From Mayamaea pseudoterrestris (lineage: Eukaryota > Bacillariophyta > Bacillariophyceae > Sellaphorales > Sellaphoraceae), in the NCBI GenBank assembly GCA_027923505.1, contig BROI01000004.1, positions 496,001-560,000 of the forward strand: 64,000 nucleotides of DNA. The letters run 5' to 3'. Made by a program: the position numbers and the translations under genes. The notes beneath the pieces were generated by a model that searched no databases, had not been told where the DNA came from, and worked only from the letters and a program-made list of their open reading frames with translations. Shown one piece after another: positions 31,916 to 42,296 of the stretch (positions within the stretch are counted from its first letter, which is position 1; the number at the start of each line of letters is the position of its first letter).

Positions 31916-32759
31916 GGCAATCAAAACTGGCGTGAGACACCAAAGTCTAACGTGAATACGATCGGTCAAACAGGCACATGCAAATCGGCCGAAAAAGGGC
32001 AGCTGAAACTTGGACAAGACGGACACCGCCGTCGCGCGCAAGCGTCGACTGCGACATAATTAGCCGAACCGATGCAAGAATACTTAGACGGCAACGGACG
32101 ATGGACAGACCATTGACGAGCCGGCTTGACCATGGGAAAACATTGCGTTCAATGGCAAAATCAAGCTGATGGTCTACTCTATCATTGTGAAACAGTCTAA
32201 AACCATATCTTAGTTGCTGCGGCAATGGATTGTCGCTTTGAAACGGCGAAAAACCGCCAACTGGAAAGCGTTCTGGAGCACAGAATTCCGGGCTTCACGC
32301 TGCCGTTGCGTGTCAACGCTCGGACTGCCGTTTTCCTGCACCTACCTCTGTTGCTCTTCGGGCCACTCGTGGATATTTAAGGCAGGCTCCTCATGAGCCG
32401 CCATGATGAAGGGAGGCGATATGGTTGTAATGATTTCTTAGCAACTCATGCAGGCGGTTGCTGTTGCTGCACTCTGCCTTGTTGCTCGCTGCGTCGGATT
32501 CGTGTCACTGTCAGCCTGTAAAACACCATCTCTAAGTAGTCGTTCCAATCGAAAATTTGGCGCGAGGTTCTTCGATCTTTTTACTATTGTTTAAACTGTA
32601 CAACAGGTGCTCTTACTCCAGTTGTGAGTACCGGAACGTCGTTCTTGGCCAACATCCGACGCGCCGATGTGCCAAAGCGATGAGTCACTCCTCTGATTAC
32701 TTTCTTCGTTGGTCAACCATGGTGTACCGGTAGAGATTACAATATCAACATTTATTACC
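31916..32759. other. Divergent spacer between PSP1 and amine-oxidase genes
   Basis: 844 bp without a convincing exon. It should hold both promoters and 5' leaders. TACCGGTAG occurs at 32725-32733, 27 bp before the plus-strand ATG. A minus-strand frame continues upstream of 31915 but has no ATG. Confidence 0.45.
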
Positions 32760-34736
32760 ATGAAACACTGCTCGTTCATCCTATTGCAGATCTTGATTGC
32801 GCAGCAGCGGCATTGTGTTCAGGGATTCTCATGGGGCGGCACGAGACGATCCGTTTCGACAATCGGTCGATACAGTGCTGGTGCAAAGTTATCAGCCCCA
32901 CGTCAAGCAAGCTGTCTTTCAATGTCAACGGAGTCAGAGCCAGAACCACCTTCAGATGTTGAACAGCCGTTCGAGGGCAGTGTGCAGAGGGACGGTGCTG
33001 TTCAAACACCAGAATCGCAGGCCATGAAATGGTCTCGAGAGGAATCATCTAGAGTTGAACCTGCTAATGCCATTAATAAGCGAAAGAAGTATGTTGTGAT
33101 TGGTGCCGGTTGGGCCGGATGGGGTGCGGCCAAAGCTTTGTGCGAAAGCGGCATAGATGCCGATGTTACAATCCTTGATGCTTTGCCAGATCCGACTGGA
33201 AAGACACCTTATTTATCAAAAACGGGCAAGCCTGTCGAACCTGGAACAAGAGGCCTCTGGTTGGAATATCCAAACATTAATGCACTTTGCGCTCAGCTGG
33301 GACTGGCGGAGAATGATGTGTTTACAGAGTTTACCGAGTCGAGCTTTTACTCGCCGGATGGTTTGGAGGTTTCGGCACCAGTCTTTTCAAATGCGAGCCT
33401 TCCTGATTTTGGTAACGTGCCGTTTTTGTCTGCGCTGTCGAACCAAAGGATCCCCAACACGTTGCCATCGCCCTTGGGACAGGTATTAGCAACGTTTCCA
33501 CTTTTCGAACGCCTTCCGCTCTCCGACCGAGCGTCCATGTTTGGTCTCTTGGTCGCCGCTGTCGATTGCTTGGCAGGCGACGAGAAGACACAGGCTGCGT
33601 ACGATCGCATGACGGCGCATGAGTTATTTATACGGTTCAAACTATCTCCTCGTTTGATTGGCGATATTCTTGGGCCAACGCTGCTCGTCGGCTTGTTTAA
33701 ACCACCGGAAGAGCTCAGTGCGTTGGTTGTAATGGAGCTACTTTACTACTACGCGCTGGCACACATGAACAGCTTTGATGTTCGTTGGATCAAGAATGGT
33801 ACTGTCAGCAACTCGTTGGTGGCGCCGCTAGCAACCAGACTGGTTGAGAAACACAATATGACTGTTCTCGGTGGAAGTCGCGTCACAAGAATAAGCTTGA
33901 CCGACAAGGACGCATATGGCAAACAAAGCGTGTCTACAATCGCATACCAGGACTCGAAGGGGGCCACGCAAAATATTAGTGATATCGATGGCGTCGTGTT
34001 GGCCTTGTCAAGCAAGGGCATGAAGAGCGTTGTAACGGGTTCGCCTGACTTGGCTCGTTATAACGTGTTTTCGAAAGCTGCCTCCTGCAAGGGGATTGAC
34101 GTGATATCCGTCCGTTTGTGGCTAGACAAGGTCATACCGACTCGCACTCCCGCTAATGTTTTTGCTCGCTTTGAGGAGCTTCGTGGAGCTGGCGGAACAT
34201 TCTTCATGCTGGATCAGTTGCAATCCGAGCACTTGACGGAACTATGGGGCGGCGACACACCGCAGGGGTCAGTCGTGGCGTGCGATTTCTACAATGCCGA
34301 AGCGCTACTATCGGTCCCCGAAGAAGACATCATCAAGACGCTCATGCAGGATTTGTTGCCGTCTGCAGTTCCAGAGTTCGCGAATGCTCGCGTGGTTGAC
34401 AGTTGGGTTGGTAAGTTTGAGGGAGCTGTCTCGTGGTTTGCTCCTGGTAGCTTTGGCAAACGTCCGCCTCTGCAGGGCATTCCTCAGATTCCCAATTTAA
34501 AGTGCGCTGGAGACTGGGTACGCATGGGTGATCGCGAGCATGGCAGTAAAGGCTTATGCCAGGAGAGAGCTTACGTTACTGGTTTGGAAGCAGCTAATCT
34601 GCTGCTGCAAGAGACAGCGGTTGTGAGCAAGGCGCATCCCGTCTTGCCTGTCCGTGACGATGAGATCCAGTTCAAGGCCGCAGTCGCTTTGAATCAAAAA
34701 GTGATGAAGTTCTTGCCGAGATTTTGGGTGAGATAA
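32760..34736 (+). CDS. Plastid-targeted FAD-dependent amine-oxidase/phytoene-desaturase-like enzyme
   Basis: A single exon encodes 658 aa. Residues 1-20 are a signal peptide (MKHCSFILLQILIAQQ), followed by GFSWGGTRRS and a Ser/Arg-rich stretch; this bipartite form fits import into a complex plastid. The FAD Rossmann motif is VVIGAGWAGWGAAKAL (GxGxxGxxxA, ~residues 118-132). A family block GLWLEYPNINALCAQLGL lies where desaturase-like proteins bind substrate. The C-terminal LKCAGDWVRMGDREHGSKGLCQERAYVTGLEAA is the usual second FAD-contact motif of amine oxidases and carotenoid desaturases. It could act on carotenoids or other terpenoids, but its substrate is not known. It is not a canonical PDS or ZDS by its motifs. 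Confidence 0.82.
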   Translation: MKHCSFILLQILIAQQRHCVQGFSWGGTRRSVSTIGRYSAGAKLSAPRQASCLSMSTESEPEPPSDVEQPFEGSVQRDGAVQTPESQAMKWSREESSRVEPANAINKRKKYVVIGAGWAGWGAAKALCESGIDADVTILDALPDPTGKTPYLSKTGKPVEPGTRGLWLEYPNINALCAQLGLAENDVFTEFTESSFYSPDGLEVSAPVFSNASLPDFGNVPFLSALSNQRIPNTLPSPLGQVLATFPLFERLPLSDRASMFGLLVAAVDCLAGDEKTQAAYDRMTAHELFIRFKLSPRLIGDILGPTLLVGLFKPPEELSALVVMELLYYYALAHMNSFDVRWIKNGTVSNSLVAPLATRLVEKHNMTVLGGSRVTRISLTDKDAYGKQSVSTIAYQDSKGATQNISDIDGVVLALSSKGMKSVVTGSPDLARYNVFSKAASCKGIDVISVRLWLDKVIPTRTPANVFARFEELRGAGGTFFMLDQLQSEHLTELWGGDTPQGSVVACDFYNAEALLSVPEEDIIKTLMQDLLPSAVPEFANARVVDSWVGKFEGAVSWFAPGSFGKRPPLQGIPQIPNLKCAGDWVRMGDREHGSKGLCQERAYVTGLEAANLLLQETAVVSKAHPVLPVRDDEIQFKAAVALNQKVMKFLPRFWVR

Positions 34737-34841
34737 AGTTACTTCATAACGTAATTTAATTAACAGCAAAGCTCATCTACAATGTACTTGTGCGAGAGAG
34801 AAAGGGTACATACACTTCCGCAATCAAGTTGTTCAAATTAG

Positions 34842-35453
34842 TCATTCCAATCCAGACGATACTACATAGTTCCCATTGAACCACCACGGCACAAAATGCA
34901 GTGAGAACACTGCTCCCATGACTTGAGTGCCGAGAATGAAAGGCGACAGGCATCCCCAAATGGGCCAAATCCCTCGAATCGTCAGCAGCATGCCGACGGC
35001 TCCAAACACCATCATGCCTGGAATGACGCGCGGACAGTAGACTGGCCATGCCGATGAGTCTGTCAAGCCCTTGGCAAACCTTAGATAAACGACAAGATAC
35101 ATTAAAAGTGCAAAGTCAGTAACAAAGCAAGATGCTGCCAATTGTAAAAGCATCCGAATTGGTTGTCGAGTATTGGAGTTTGTGGAACCAGACGTAAGCA
35201 GCACTTGGTAGATTTGCGTGAAATATGCAACGACGATAGCAGCGGCGATCCAGCAAAAGGCAATAAATTTGTTCCAGAGTCGAATAGAGACTCGCTTGTC
35301 GCCAAATACTGGTGGATTCGATTCAGAGGTGGAGGGCGACGTCGATCCGGCAGGCGCCGCCCGATTGTGGTTACTTTCGCAGGAGCTTTGTGATCCTCCG
35401 TCTTGCGACGAAACTCTTCGGTAGCTCTGATTGTTGGATGTTACAGAAGTCAT
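34842..35453 (-). CDS. TMEM128: TMEM128-family four-pass membrane protein
   Basis: The product is 203 aa with a Ser-rich cytosolic N-terminus (~75 residues). Four hydrophobic segments follow (near 80-102, 118-140, 155-172 and 178-196). The last two match TMEM128: YCPRVIPGMMVFGAVGML...IWPIWGCLSPFILGTQVMGAVF against the vertebrate YPALIPI...[22 protein letters not shown]. TMEM128 function is unknown. The ATG at 35453 starts MTSVTSNNQ and is the first Met before the conserved part; a longer frame upstream lacks similarity. It converges on the amine-oxidase gene (105 bp). Confidence 0.72.
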   Translation of the reverse strand: MTSVTSNNQSYRRVSSQDGGSQSSCESNHNRAAPAGSTSPSTSESNPPVFGDKRVSIRLWNKFIAFCWIAAAIVVAYFTQIYQVLLTSGSTNSNTRQPIRMLLQLAASCFVTDFALLMYLVVYLRFAKGLTDSSAWPVYCPRVIPGMMVFGAVGMLLTIRGIWPIWGCLSPFILGTQVMGAVFSLHFVPWWFNGNYVVSSGLE

Positions 35454-35755
35454 TCTCAATATGTGTAGTAGTACTATGCAATGTCTCAGAAACTTGAGGA
35501 GCGCGCACTGCGTTGATGAAGCATCGTCGACGGCGCGCCCTCCATCATGGCGCGACTTCGCCCCTTGGCAAAACCACTGCGACGTCCGTTTCTTTTCGTA
35601 ATTTCCACATCGCCGATTTGCTTGTCGATCATCGTCCAGCATTGCTCGGCAAAGCAAAAGTAGTTGATCAGGAAACAACATAATCTTATTACAGTCGAAT
35701 ATTTGGCCAACACTTTAACCTAGCCTATCTCAGAATGCATTTATTTACCATTTAG
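35454..35755. other. Spacer between TMEM128-like and Derlin genes
   Basis: 302 bp, both flanking genes on the minus strand. No gene seen. It holds the TMEM128-like promoter and the Derlin 3' UTR. Confidence 0.4.
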
Positions 35756-36669
35756 CTACTGTCGTCCAAGTCGCTGACCACCTCCACCCCATCCATATCC
35801 ACCACCTCCTGCTGGCCCTGCCGCCGGCGCGTTTCGATGCTCCGGCACTTGCACCAACCGAGGCTCCTCCGGCCGATACTCTCCAATGCCAAAGTAATCA
35901 ATCAAAAATCGTGGCGTGACAAGAATGTCCTTCCCTTGCACCTGCGGCACAACATCCACCAAAAAGTAGTACAAGTGGCCAATGGCAAGCCCATGGCACA
36001 TGTCGGCATATGAGTTGCCCATAAATACAGTAAGTGCGAGATATGCAAAAGGTAGGTAGATTGCCTTGACTGGCAAGCCTGCGTGATGACAGCAAATACG
36101 AAAGATGCGAGCGTGAGAACAACTCCTTGTATCCCGAACCTAGCATCGCCAGTCTACTCTCCATCATTTGACTTACCCCATATATTCGCGTTTGCGTCCG
36201 GATTTCGTCGGCTCCAAATGTACAGCACAAAGTAGATTAGATTGCGCGCAAACATTGGCGGCAGGTTCGCAAAGGCCGATACCAGCGGATAGGTGATCAG
36301 AATCATAATCACAGCAAACATAATGGCAAACGCATAGTCTGCCGTTCCTCCTCCGGCTCCGGTATTGAACGGCCCGCCCGCTTCGTACTGCTTGCTAAAC
36401 TGCACCAGCAAGTATAGTGCAATCAACGTGCCAAAGTCAAACGACCCGACAAACAGAAAGCAAGTCGCCAATCTCCATAATTCAAATCGATTGTAAATGG
36501 CAGGCCAAATAAAGACCATTTGCATGGGAGAAAAGATTCCAAAGTTTGTAGCAACCGTGATTAGCAGGGACGCTCCGAACCAGTTTCGTGTGACGAACGG
36601 AAGCGCTTTGAACATTTCGAGCGGGCCGACGGCATCGCCGACGCCTCCAACGTTCGCCATGGGCGGCAT
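35756..36669 (-). CDS. DERL: Derlin (Der1-like ERAD membrane protein)
   Basis: Exons 36177-36669 and 35756-36078 give 271 aa. The 98-bp intron (36079-36176) has donor GTAAGT and acceptor CACGCAG, splitting a Gly codon. Derlins are rhomboid pseudoproteases of ER-associated degradation; complex-plastid algae also have plastid-periplastid copies. Motifs: LPFVTRNWFGASLL, FELWRLATCFLFVG, the conserved WSRRNPDANANIWG, then AIYLPFAYLALTVFMG and GLAIGHLYYFLVDVVP. The C-terminal GGGGYGWGGGGQRLGRQ contains an SHP box (GxGxxLG) for p97/Cdc48 binding. No signal/transit leader is seen, so ER (host) Derlin is favoured over the symbiont-derived form. Confidence 0.93.
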
Positions 36670-36913
36670 GATGTTTATATATTAAAAATTGTGTTATTGA
36701 TGTGAAAGCGCTTGCGAATCTACAATTGTGCTTGTCGTATGAGAGTTGTCGATGATGTTGTGATCAAGAAGCTTCGCTCGATGCAATGGAGATGGCGCGC
36801 CGTCGCGCCAAAACGTGAACCGCTGTGACATCCCATGTTTCGACCTGTCACATCGCATGCTTTCACAATCTACTTGTTCTTCCATCTTGACCATTGCTCT
36901 TTCAATATACTAA

Positions 36914-37981
36914 ATGCGAGAACCTACTACACCACTATCCATCAAGAGTTGCAGCATTGTCGATTGCGGACCGCATCGCGTCTCATCTCGATCTGTCTCA
37001 TGGAGCGTTTCCGGCAGCTATTTGAGCATGGCCGGATCCGACGCGACGGTGCGCGTGTTGGGCGTCGACGCTGGCGGCGCCGCCGCGCGCGAAGTCTTGG
37101 TCGTCAGTGGACACTCCGCCGCGGCAACAAAGACGCGGTTTCATCCAATCGACGAAAGTGTCTTGTGCACGGCGGCCAATGACAAGACGGTGCGACTGTG
37201 GGATGTTCGCAACGCGTCGCAGCGAGCCACTGGAATCATTGACGTGAAGCATGGCAACTCGCCCGTTTCGGTGGAGTGGAGTCGCCAGAGTATGCAGCTC
37301 GTTGTGGTGGAGCAGGATGGAAGCGTTTGCGTCTACGACGCGCGCAAGCTATCGGCAGGTGACCGAGGGAGTGGAAAAGGTAGTCAGCCGCAACATTTGT
37401 TTCGGTTGCCAAAGCGAAACGTGACGGAAATGTGCATCTTTTCGCCAGATGGAAACTACTTGATTGCCGAAGCATGCTCGGACTACGTTGGGAGTCTCCA
37501 AATATGGCCATTGCAAGGCGACAAGGACGCTAATAACGTTCCCACAAATGTGACGAGCTTTCCCACGCACGGACCTATTTACTCGATGCAATTTTCACCA
37601 AGCAATACCAAACTGGCAACGGGAGGCGCGGACGCCTGCGTCTCCGTGTGGGACACTGACAGCATGGCATGCCTATATACGATTGCGCGACCGACAAAGT
37701 ATGTGCGCAGCGTTAGCTTTTCGCACGACAGTAAGCTGTTAGCAACGAGCGCCAATGCGGATTGCATTGACATTTCAGATGCTAGTAACGGCGCACTTGT
37801 GGGAATGGTAACGGCCACTGGAACGGGATGGAAACTGGGAGTCTTGGAGGAAGTTGCGTGGCATCCGAAGGAGTATGTCATTGCTTGTGCACGCTTGGAC
37901 GCGGGTGCCGCTGGAATGTCTCCGAGTCCTATTGCACTGGTCAAATTAGAGGTTGGACAAGCAGGATTAGCTTCGCAATAG
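36914..37981 (+). CDS. THOC3: THO complex subunit 3, WD40 protein
   Basis: A single exon encodes 355 aa in six to seven WD40 repeats. THOC3/TEX1 belongs to the TREX complex that couples transcription to mRNA export. Diagnostic matches are SWSVSGSYLSMAGSDATVRV, HPIDESVLCTAANDKTVRLW, FSPSNTKLATGGADACVSVW and YVRSVSFSHDSKLLATSANA-x-CIDI, in the same order as in animal and plant THOC3. It lacks any transit signal. It is divergent from the Derlin gene over 244 bp, so the promoters are close or shared. Confidence 0.9.
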   Translation: MREPTTPLSIKSCSIVDCGPHRVSSRSVSWSVSGSYLSMAGSDATVRVLGVDAGGAAAREVLVVSGHSAAATKTRFHPIDESVLCTAANDKTVRLWDVRNASQRATGIIDVKHGNSPVSVEWSRQSMQLVVVEQDGSVCVYDARKLSAGDRGSGKGSQPQHLFRLPKRNVTEMCIFSPDGNYLIAEACSDYVGSLQIWPLQGDKDANNVPTNVTSFPTHGPIYSMQFSPSNTKLATGGADACVSVWDTDSMACLYTIARPTKYVRSVSFSHDSKLLATSANADCIDISDASNGALVGMVTATGTGWKLGVLEEVAWHPKEYVIACARLDAGAAGMSPSPIALVKLEVGQAGLASQ

Positions 37982-38197
37982 TCAACAAGTAGATGAATGT
38001 AACTTTGCCTAAACTGATCTAAAAGGGTCACTTGTATGTTGGCAGGTAGCGCAGCTAACCCTCTATCCTTAACGAGTTTTCATGGGCTATGAGCCGACAG
38101 TCATCGCCCTCCGTTTTTCAAATCGACCATGAACTTCGGATATTCTCTGGGATCTATCATCGTTTCGTGATACCCATTGACTCGATCACTTGTGAGC

Positions 38198-39863
38198 ATG
38201 GCGGACGCAACAACCCTATTTACTCTATTGGAGAATGCTGCAGGCTACGCCTTGTTTGAAGTCGTTGCCTTTGAGGAGATTGGAGCCTTGCAGGCCGACC
38301 CGACGGACCTCAGTCGCTTTGGTCGCGCCATCAAGCTCAAGGGCTTTCAGCCGTTCGAGTCAGCGGCGGATGCCTTGGAAAATGCCAATGCCATTTCCGA
38401 GCATGCGATGAGTGGAACCTTGCACAACTTTTTGGAAATGAATCTGCCAAAGGCGAGCAAGAAGAGCTCCAAGACGCCAACCTTTTCGCTCGGTGTCATT
38501 GATCCGGCCTTGGCAACGTCAATATCGGAAGGTTTAGGCGGAGTCAGTTGTCGGTCAGATGATACCGTTCGAGAGATTCTGCGCGGCTGTCGGTTGCACT
38601 TGGAAACGTACATCAAGGGACTAGCGGGAGGTGCATCAGAAAAGGCCCAGCTTGGTCTCGGCCACGCGTATTCGCGCTCCAAGGTCAAGTTCAACCCGGC
38701 GCGCAGTGACAATATGATCATTCAGTCGATTGCTCTCTTGGATCAGCTTGACAAGGATGTCAATACCTTTGCCATGCGAGTGCGTGAGTGGTATTCGTGG
38801 CATTTCCCCGAGTTGAAGGATTTGGTCAAGGACAATATTATGTTTGCTCGTTCAGCAGCCTTTATTCAGGATAAGAACAGCTTGTTTACTCACACAGAAA
38901 ACGGAGATGAAGATTTAACGAGTCCCAAACTGGCTGGCCTGACTCAAATTGTTGGTGACGAGGATGTTGCCAAGGCAGTCATTGCGGCAGCGCGAACGAG
39001 CATGGGAATGGATTGCAGCACGGTTGATATGATTAACATTGTCAACTTTACGGAACGCATGGTCAAGCTTGCTGAATACAGAAAGCAGCTGTCACTCTAT
39101 TTGGAAGACAAGATGAACATTGTGGCACCGAATCTTTCTGCTTTGATCGGCGACACGGTGGGAGCACGGTTGATTAGCAAGGTGAGCTTTTAAACTACTT
39201 GAATTGGCAGACTCACTCTTGCGATATCTTACTCACATACCGTCTGCTTCGCGTTCACAGGCCGGCTCACTAACCAACCTCGCCAAGGCGCCAGCAAGTA
39301 CAGTTCAAATTCTTGGTGCCGAGAAAGCGCTCTTTCGTGCCCTCAAGACCAAGGGCAATACGCCAAAGTACGGTCTCATTTACCACAGCACCTTTATTGG
39401 TCGCGCCGAGGCCAAGAACAAGGGACGCATCAGCCGATACTTGGCCAACAAGTGCTCGATTGCGACGCGCATTGACTCATTTTCGGACAATCCGACGCGA
39501 ATCTACGGAGAAAAGCTTCGTGAACAAGTCGAGGAACGTCTACAGTTTTACGAAACTGGCAAGGCGCCGCGAAAGAATATTGATGTGATGCAAGAAATTG
39601 CGGCTTCGATGAAGGTTGACAAGGATGTTGAAATGGAAGATGTGGCGCCAAAGAGCAGCAGCAAAAAGTCCAAAAAGGAAAAGAAGCATTCGTCTGACGA
39701 CGATGATGTTGAAGAACCCAGCTCTGGCAAGAAGCGCAAGTCTGAAGAGCCGAGTTCGAGCAAGAAAAAGGACAAGATGGAAGTTGACTCGGATGATGAG
39801 TCGCCCAAGAAGAAAAAGAAGAAGGACAAGAAGAAGCGAAAGTCCAAGGGTGGCGACGAGTAA
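38198..39863 (+). CDS. NOP56: Nucleolar box C/D snoRNP protein NOP56
   Basis: Exons 38198-39181 and 39261-39863 give 528 aa. The 79-bp intron (39182-39260) has donor GTGAGC and acceptor TTCACAG, in phase 0 (RLISK|AGSLTNL). NOP56 is a core protein of box C/D snoRNPs. Motifs: [16 protein letters not shown] at the start, [41 protein letters not shown], and the NOP domain [17 protein letters not shown]...[29 protein letters not shown], then the [16 protein letters not shown] stretch that separates NOP56 from NOP58. The C-terminal tail has Lys/Ser/Asp-rich KKD/KKE repeats, as usual. The ATG at 38198 fits the family start. Confidence 0.96.
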
Positions 39864-40001
39864 TTCTAATGATGGGGTTAATTCTCATATTGTAAGCTGC
39901 CATTTTACATTCACGCTCCTTATAGGTATCGTTGAGCTTCAACTGATGATAAAACTGAGCTAAAGTTTGCAGCTCACAAGAAACGTGAGCACCGTCGACA
40001 T

Positions 40002-40401
40002 TTACTTCTTTTTCCTCGCGCCCGACCCCTTCTTTGGCGGACCCTTGCCTCGCCGCTTCATGTATTCTAGTTTGGTACGTTTTCTTTCCTCCAGTTCCGT
40101 CTCAAAGCCAGGAATGAACTGTCAGGCAGCAACGCCAGTGATTAGTGTGAGTGTCTAAATGATCATAAAGCCTCCATTAGCTCAATCAATCGAGTGCACT
40201 CACCTTTCGCGCAGAGGTCGCAATTGGATCCATGTAGTACTGATTCATGTAGACGCCCTGTAGCTGTTGCTTGGATCGTTGTATGCCCGTCCTCATGTTG
40301 AGCTGCGGCGCTCGGCCAAATACATCTCGCTGAACTTCGTTCACTGCTCGTCGAATAAGCTCCTTGTGTTGCTGCAACAAACGCAATGTTGCAATGGACA
40401 T
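40002..40401 (-). CDS. MRPS33: Mitochondrial small-subunit ribosomal protein mS33
   Basis: Exons 40204-40401 and 40002-40118 give 104 aa, close to the 106 aa of human MRPS33. The 85-bp intron (40119-40203) has donor GTGAGT and acceptor TGACAG, in phase 0 (ARK|FIPGFE). The C-terminus KRTKLEYMKRRGKGPPKKG-x-GARKKK matches the family's 'RGKxxPKKGEGKR' end, and the N-terminus LLQQHKELIRRAVNEVQRDVFGR fits the helical part. Exon 2 contains no usable ATG and is easily overlooked. The call rests mainly on the C-terminal motif and length. Confidence 0.78.
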
Positions 40402-40663
40402 GCTTCTTTAGTATAACTAGCTTTTGCAAATGATGGTAGCGATTCTACAGCGGAACAAAAGTGCTCGGCGTCCCATGGTGGATGCATGGTGGAAGCGTCG
40501 TGTGACGAGGATTCCAGTACCGCTCCGACTACCATCTTACACGCTACGACAAATTCGTTTTGGAAACGGACGATTTCATTTTGGAAACGGATGACGACGA
40601 GGAAAACATGGCCTGCCACCATGAGATGAAGCCGCCCCCAAATCAAGTTCCTGGGCATTAAGC

Positions 40664-41791
40664 ATGCTCTCAATCGTTATTTGCGCTCTATGGGTCACAC
40701 TCAATCAGTCGGTGAAAGCATTACAGTTGGATGACTCTCACTTGCAGCAGCTGCAGAGCCGTCGAACATGGATGATTGGAACGGCAACAACTGCCATGTC
40801 GCCGGCCTTGGTCATGCCGCTGCCGGCATTGGCGGCGGAATCTTCCATACCTCCCATTGTGAAACCAGGGTCAAGAGCCAGGCTTGATCCTGTCACAATT
40901 GGTGCATGGGAAACCATGCCTCAGCTTCAAACGACGCTTGGTCAGGCGCGAATCGGATCAGCCGACCTGCGGCCATTTTCACAAGGATTGAACCCCTTTG
41001 CGGACCAAGAATTATATTACAATCCCTTTCTGTTTGGAGCTTGGAATACTACTGCTACGCTAAAGCGCAAGATATTTCCATTCGGAACGAGTTACTTGCC
41101 ATCCAGCTCGCTCGTGGAGGGAAGTCCGCGTCATGGCGAGGAAGCCGTCGGAAATGCCTGCACCTACGAGCAGCACTACTTTTCGACCTTGGCGAATACG
41201 CTGCGCAATCAAGTCACGGTCAATTTTGGGACGGGTGTGCCGCAATCAAAAGTCATTCAAGATAGATCCTTCAACATTATATCCATGTCCAAAGCGTACC
41301 ATCAGCTGACACCAGTGGAGCAAGTCGAGTGGGACTATCAAAAGGAACCGACGAAACTATATTTGATCTACAGGGCTGCTCCTGTGGCAAACGACATGCG
41401 ACCACTCGGTCGACGAAGAGCGACCGTCTACTTGAATGGTCGAGCGCGCGCCGACAATGATCAAGGCAGCGTCAGCTGCGTGCTGGAGCAGAGTCGGTCG
41501 GTGCTGCAAGCGCCAGGCGCTGTCGTTGTGTCTGATACGGAAGTTGTTACTGAATACTATGCCATTGACTCGGATCATGTCAAGGCAGTGTCGCGCATTG
41601 CCGTCTATCTATCACCAAATCCCAACAGCCGCGAGGGACTGCTGTGGGAGCAAGTTGGCGGACGAGCCGTGGGACTGTACGACTACGAGCTCGACATGCG
41701 TCGCATCAAGGAGTCGTTTCAGTTGGGAGATGGCACAATGATTGAAAAGGCATGTGTGACGACTCCAAAGGACTATGTCCAATGCGAGTAG
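40664..41791 (+). CDS. Plastid thylakoid-lumen protein (DUF6816-like)
   Basis: A single exon encodes 375 aa. The N-terminus shows three targeting steps: a signal peptide (MLSIVICALWVTLNQSVKA), a short transit stretch with SRRTWMIG, then a hydrophobic lumenal signal ending in ALAAES. The mature part has DRSFNIISMSKAYHQL, RRRATVYLNGRA and AVSRIAVYLSPNP...GLLWEQVGGRAVGLYDYELDM. Known cyanobacterial/plastid lumenal proteins with DUF6816 have this order (DRAFN...; YLSP...; RPVALYRY). Function is unknown. The twin-Arg in SRRTWM is compatible with Tat import, by inference. Confidence 0.7.
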   Translation: MLSIVICALWVTLNQSVKALQLDDSHLQQLQSRRTWMIGTATTAMSPALVMPLPALAAESSIPPIVKPGSRARLDPVTIGAWETMPQLQTTLGQARIGSADLRPFSQGLNPFADQELYYNPFLFGAWNTTATLKRKIFPFGTSYLPSSSLVEGSPRHGEEAVGNACTYEQHYFSTLANTLRNQVTVNFGTGVPQSKVIQDRSFNIISMSKAYHQLTPVEQVEWDYQKEPTKLYLIYRAAPVANDMRPLGRRRATVYLNGRARADNDQGSVSCVLEQSRSVLQAPGAVVVSDTEVVTEYYAIDSDHVKAVSRIAVYLSPNPNSREGLLWEQVGGRAVGLYDYELDMRRIKESFQLGDGTMIEKACVTTPKDYVQCE

Positions 41792-42296
41792 TTGGAGTGT
41801 CGTGATGAGGTGCGATGAGCGGAGGTTGTCTTGCGGGCTCGCCTCTCCTCTGCGACATATCAGGTAGTCGCCACACCGATGCAAATAGCGGTGCTAAAAT
41901 TCAAAAGGCAAAGCTACTCCGGTTTGAATCGAAGAGACTCCGCAATTCGCTTTTAAATGGTTTGAATCCAAGCGATGCAACCATTTGATTAGCTAACGTT
42001 ACATTGGGAACTGACGATTTTACATTCGACTGCTGACTACAAGTAGCACCTCTCGACGCGTTGGATGACGTGCTCAGTTTTAGCTAAAAACAGCTATCTA
42101 TCTGTCATCTTGTCTCGATCGTGGTGCGTCGCTGCTCTCGTGTTCGTTCGCCAATTTTGGCGCGGCGCGCTTTGAATCGGAATGGGAGTCGGGATTTTGC
42201 GCGCCAGCCGAACCTTGGAATGTCTGCTCACTCATCTGCTCCGACGGTCGGTTGCTCCACTCTTTACAGACTCTCTTGCCTCGCATACTCATATTC
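41792..42296. other. Spacer upstream of the USP8-dimer-like gene
   Basis: 505 bp. No coding exon seen. It holds the 3' end of the lumenal-protein gene and the promoter of the next gene, both plus strand. Confidence 0.4.
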
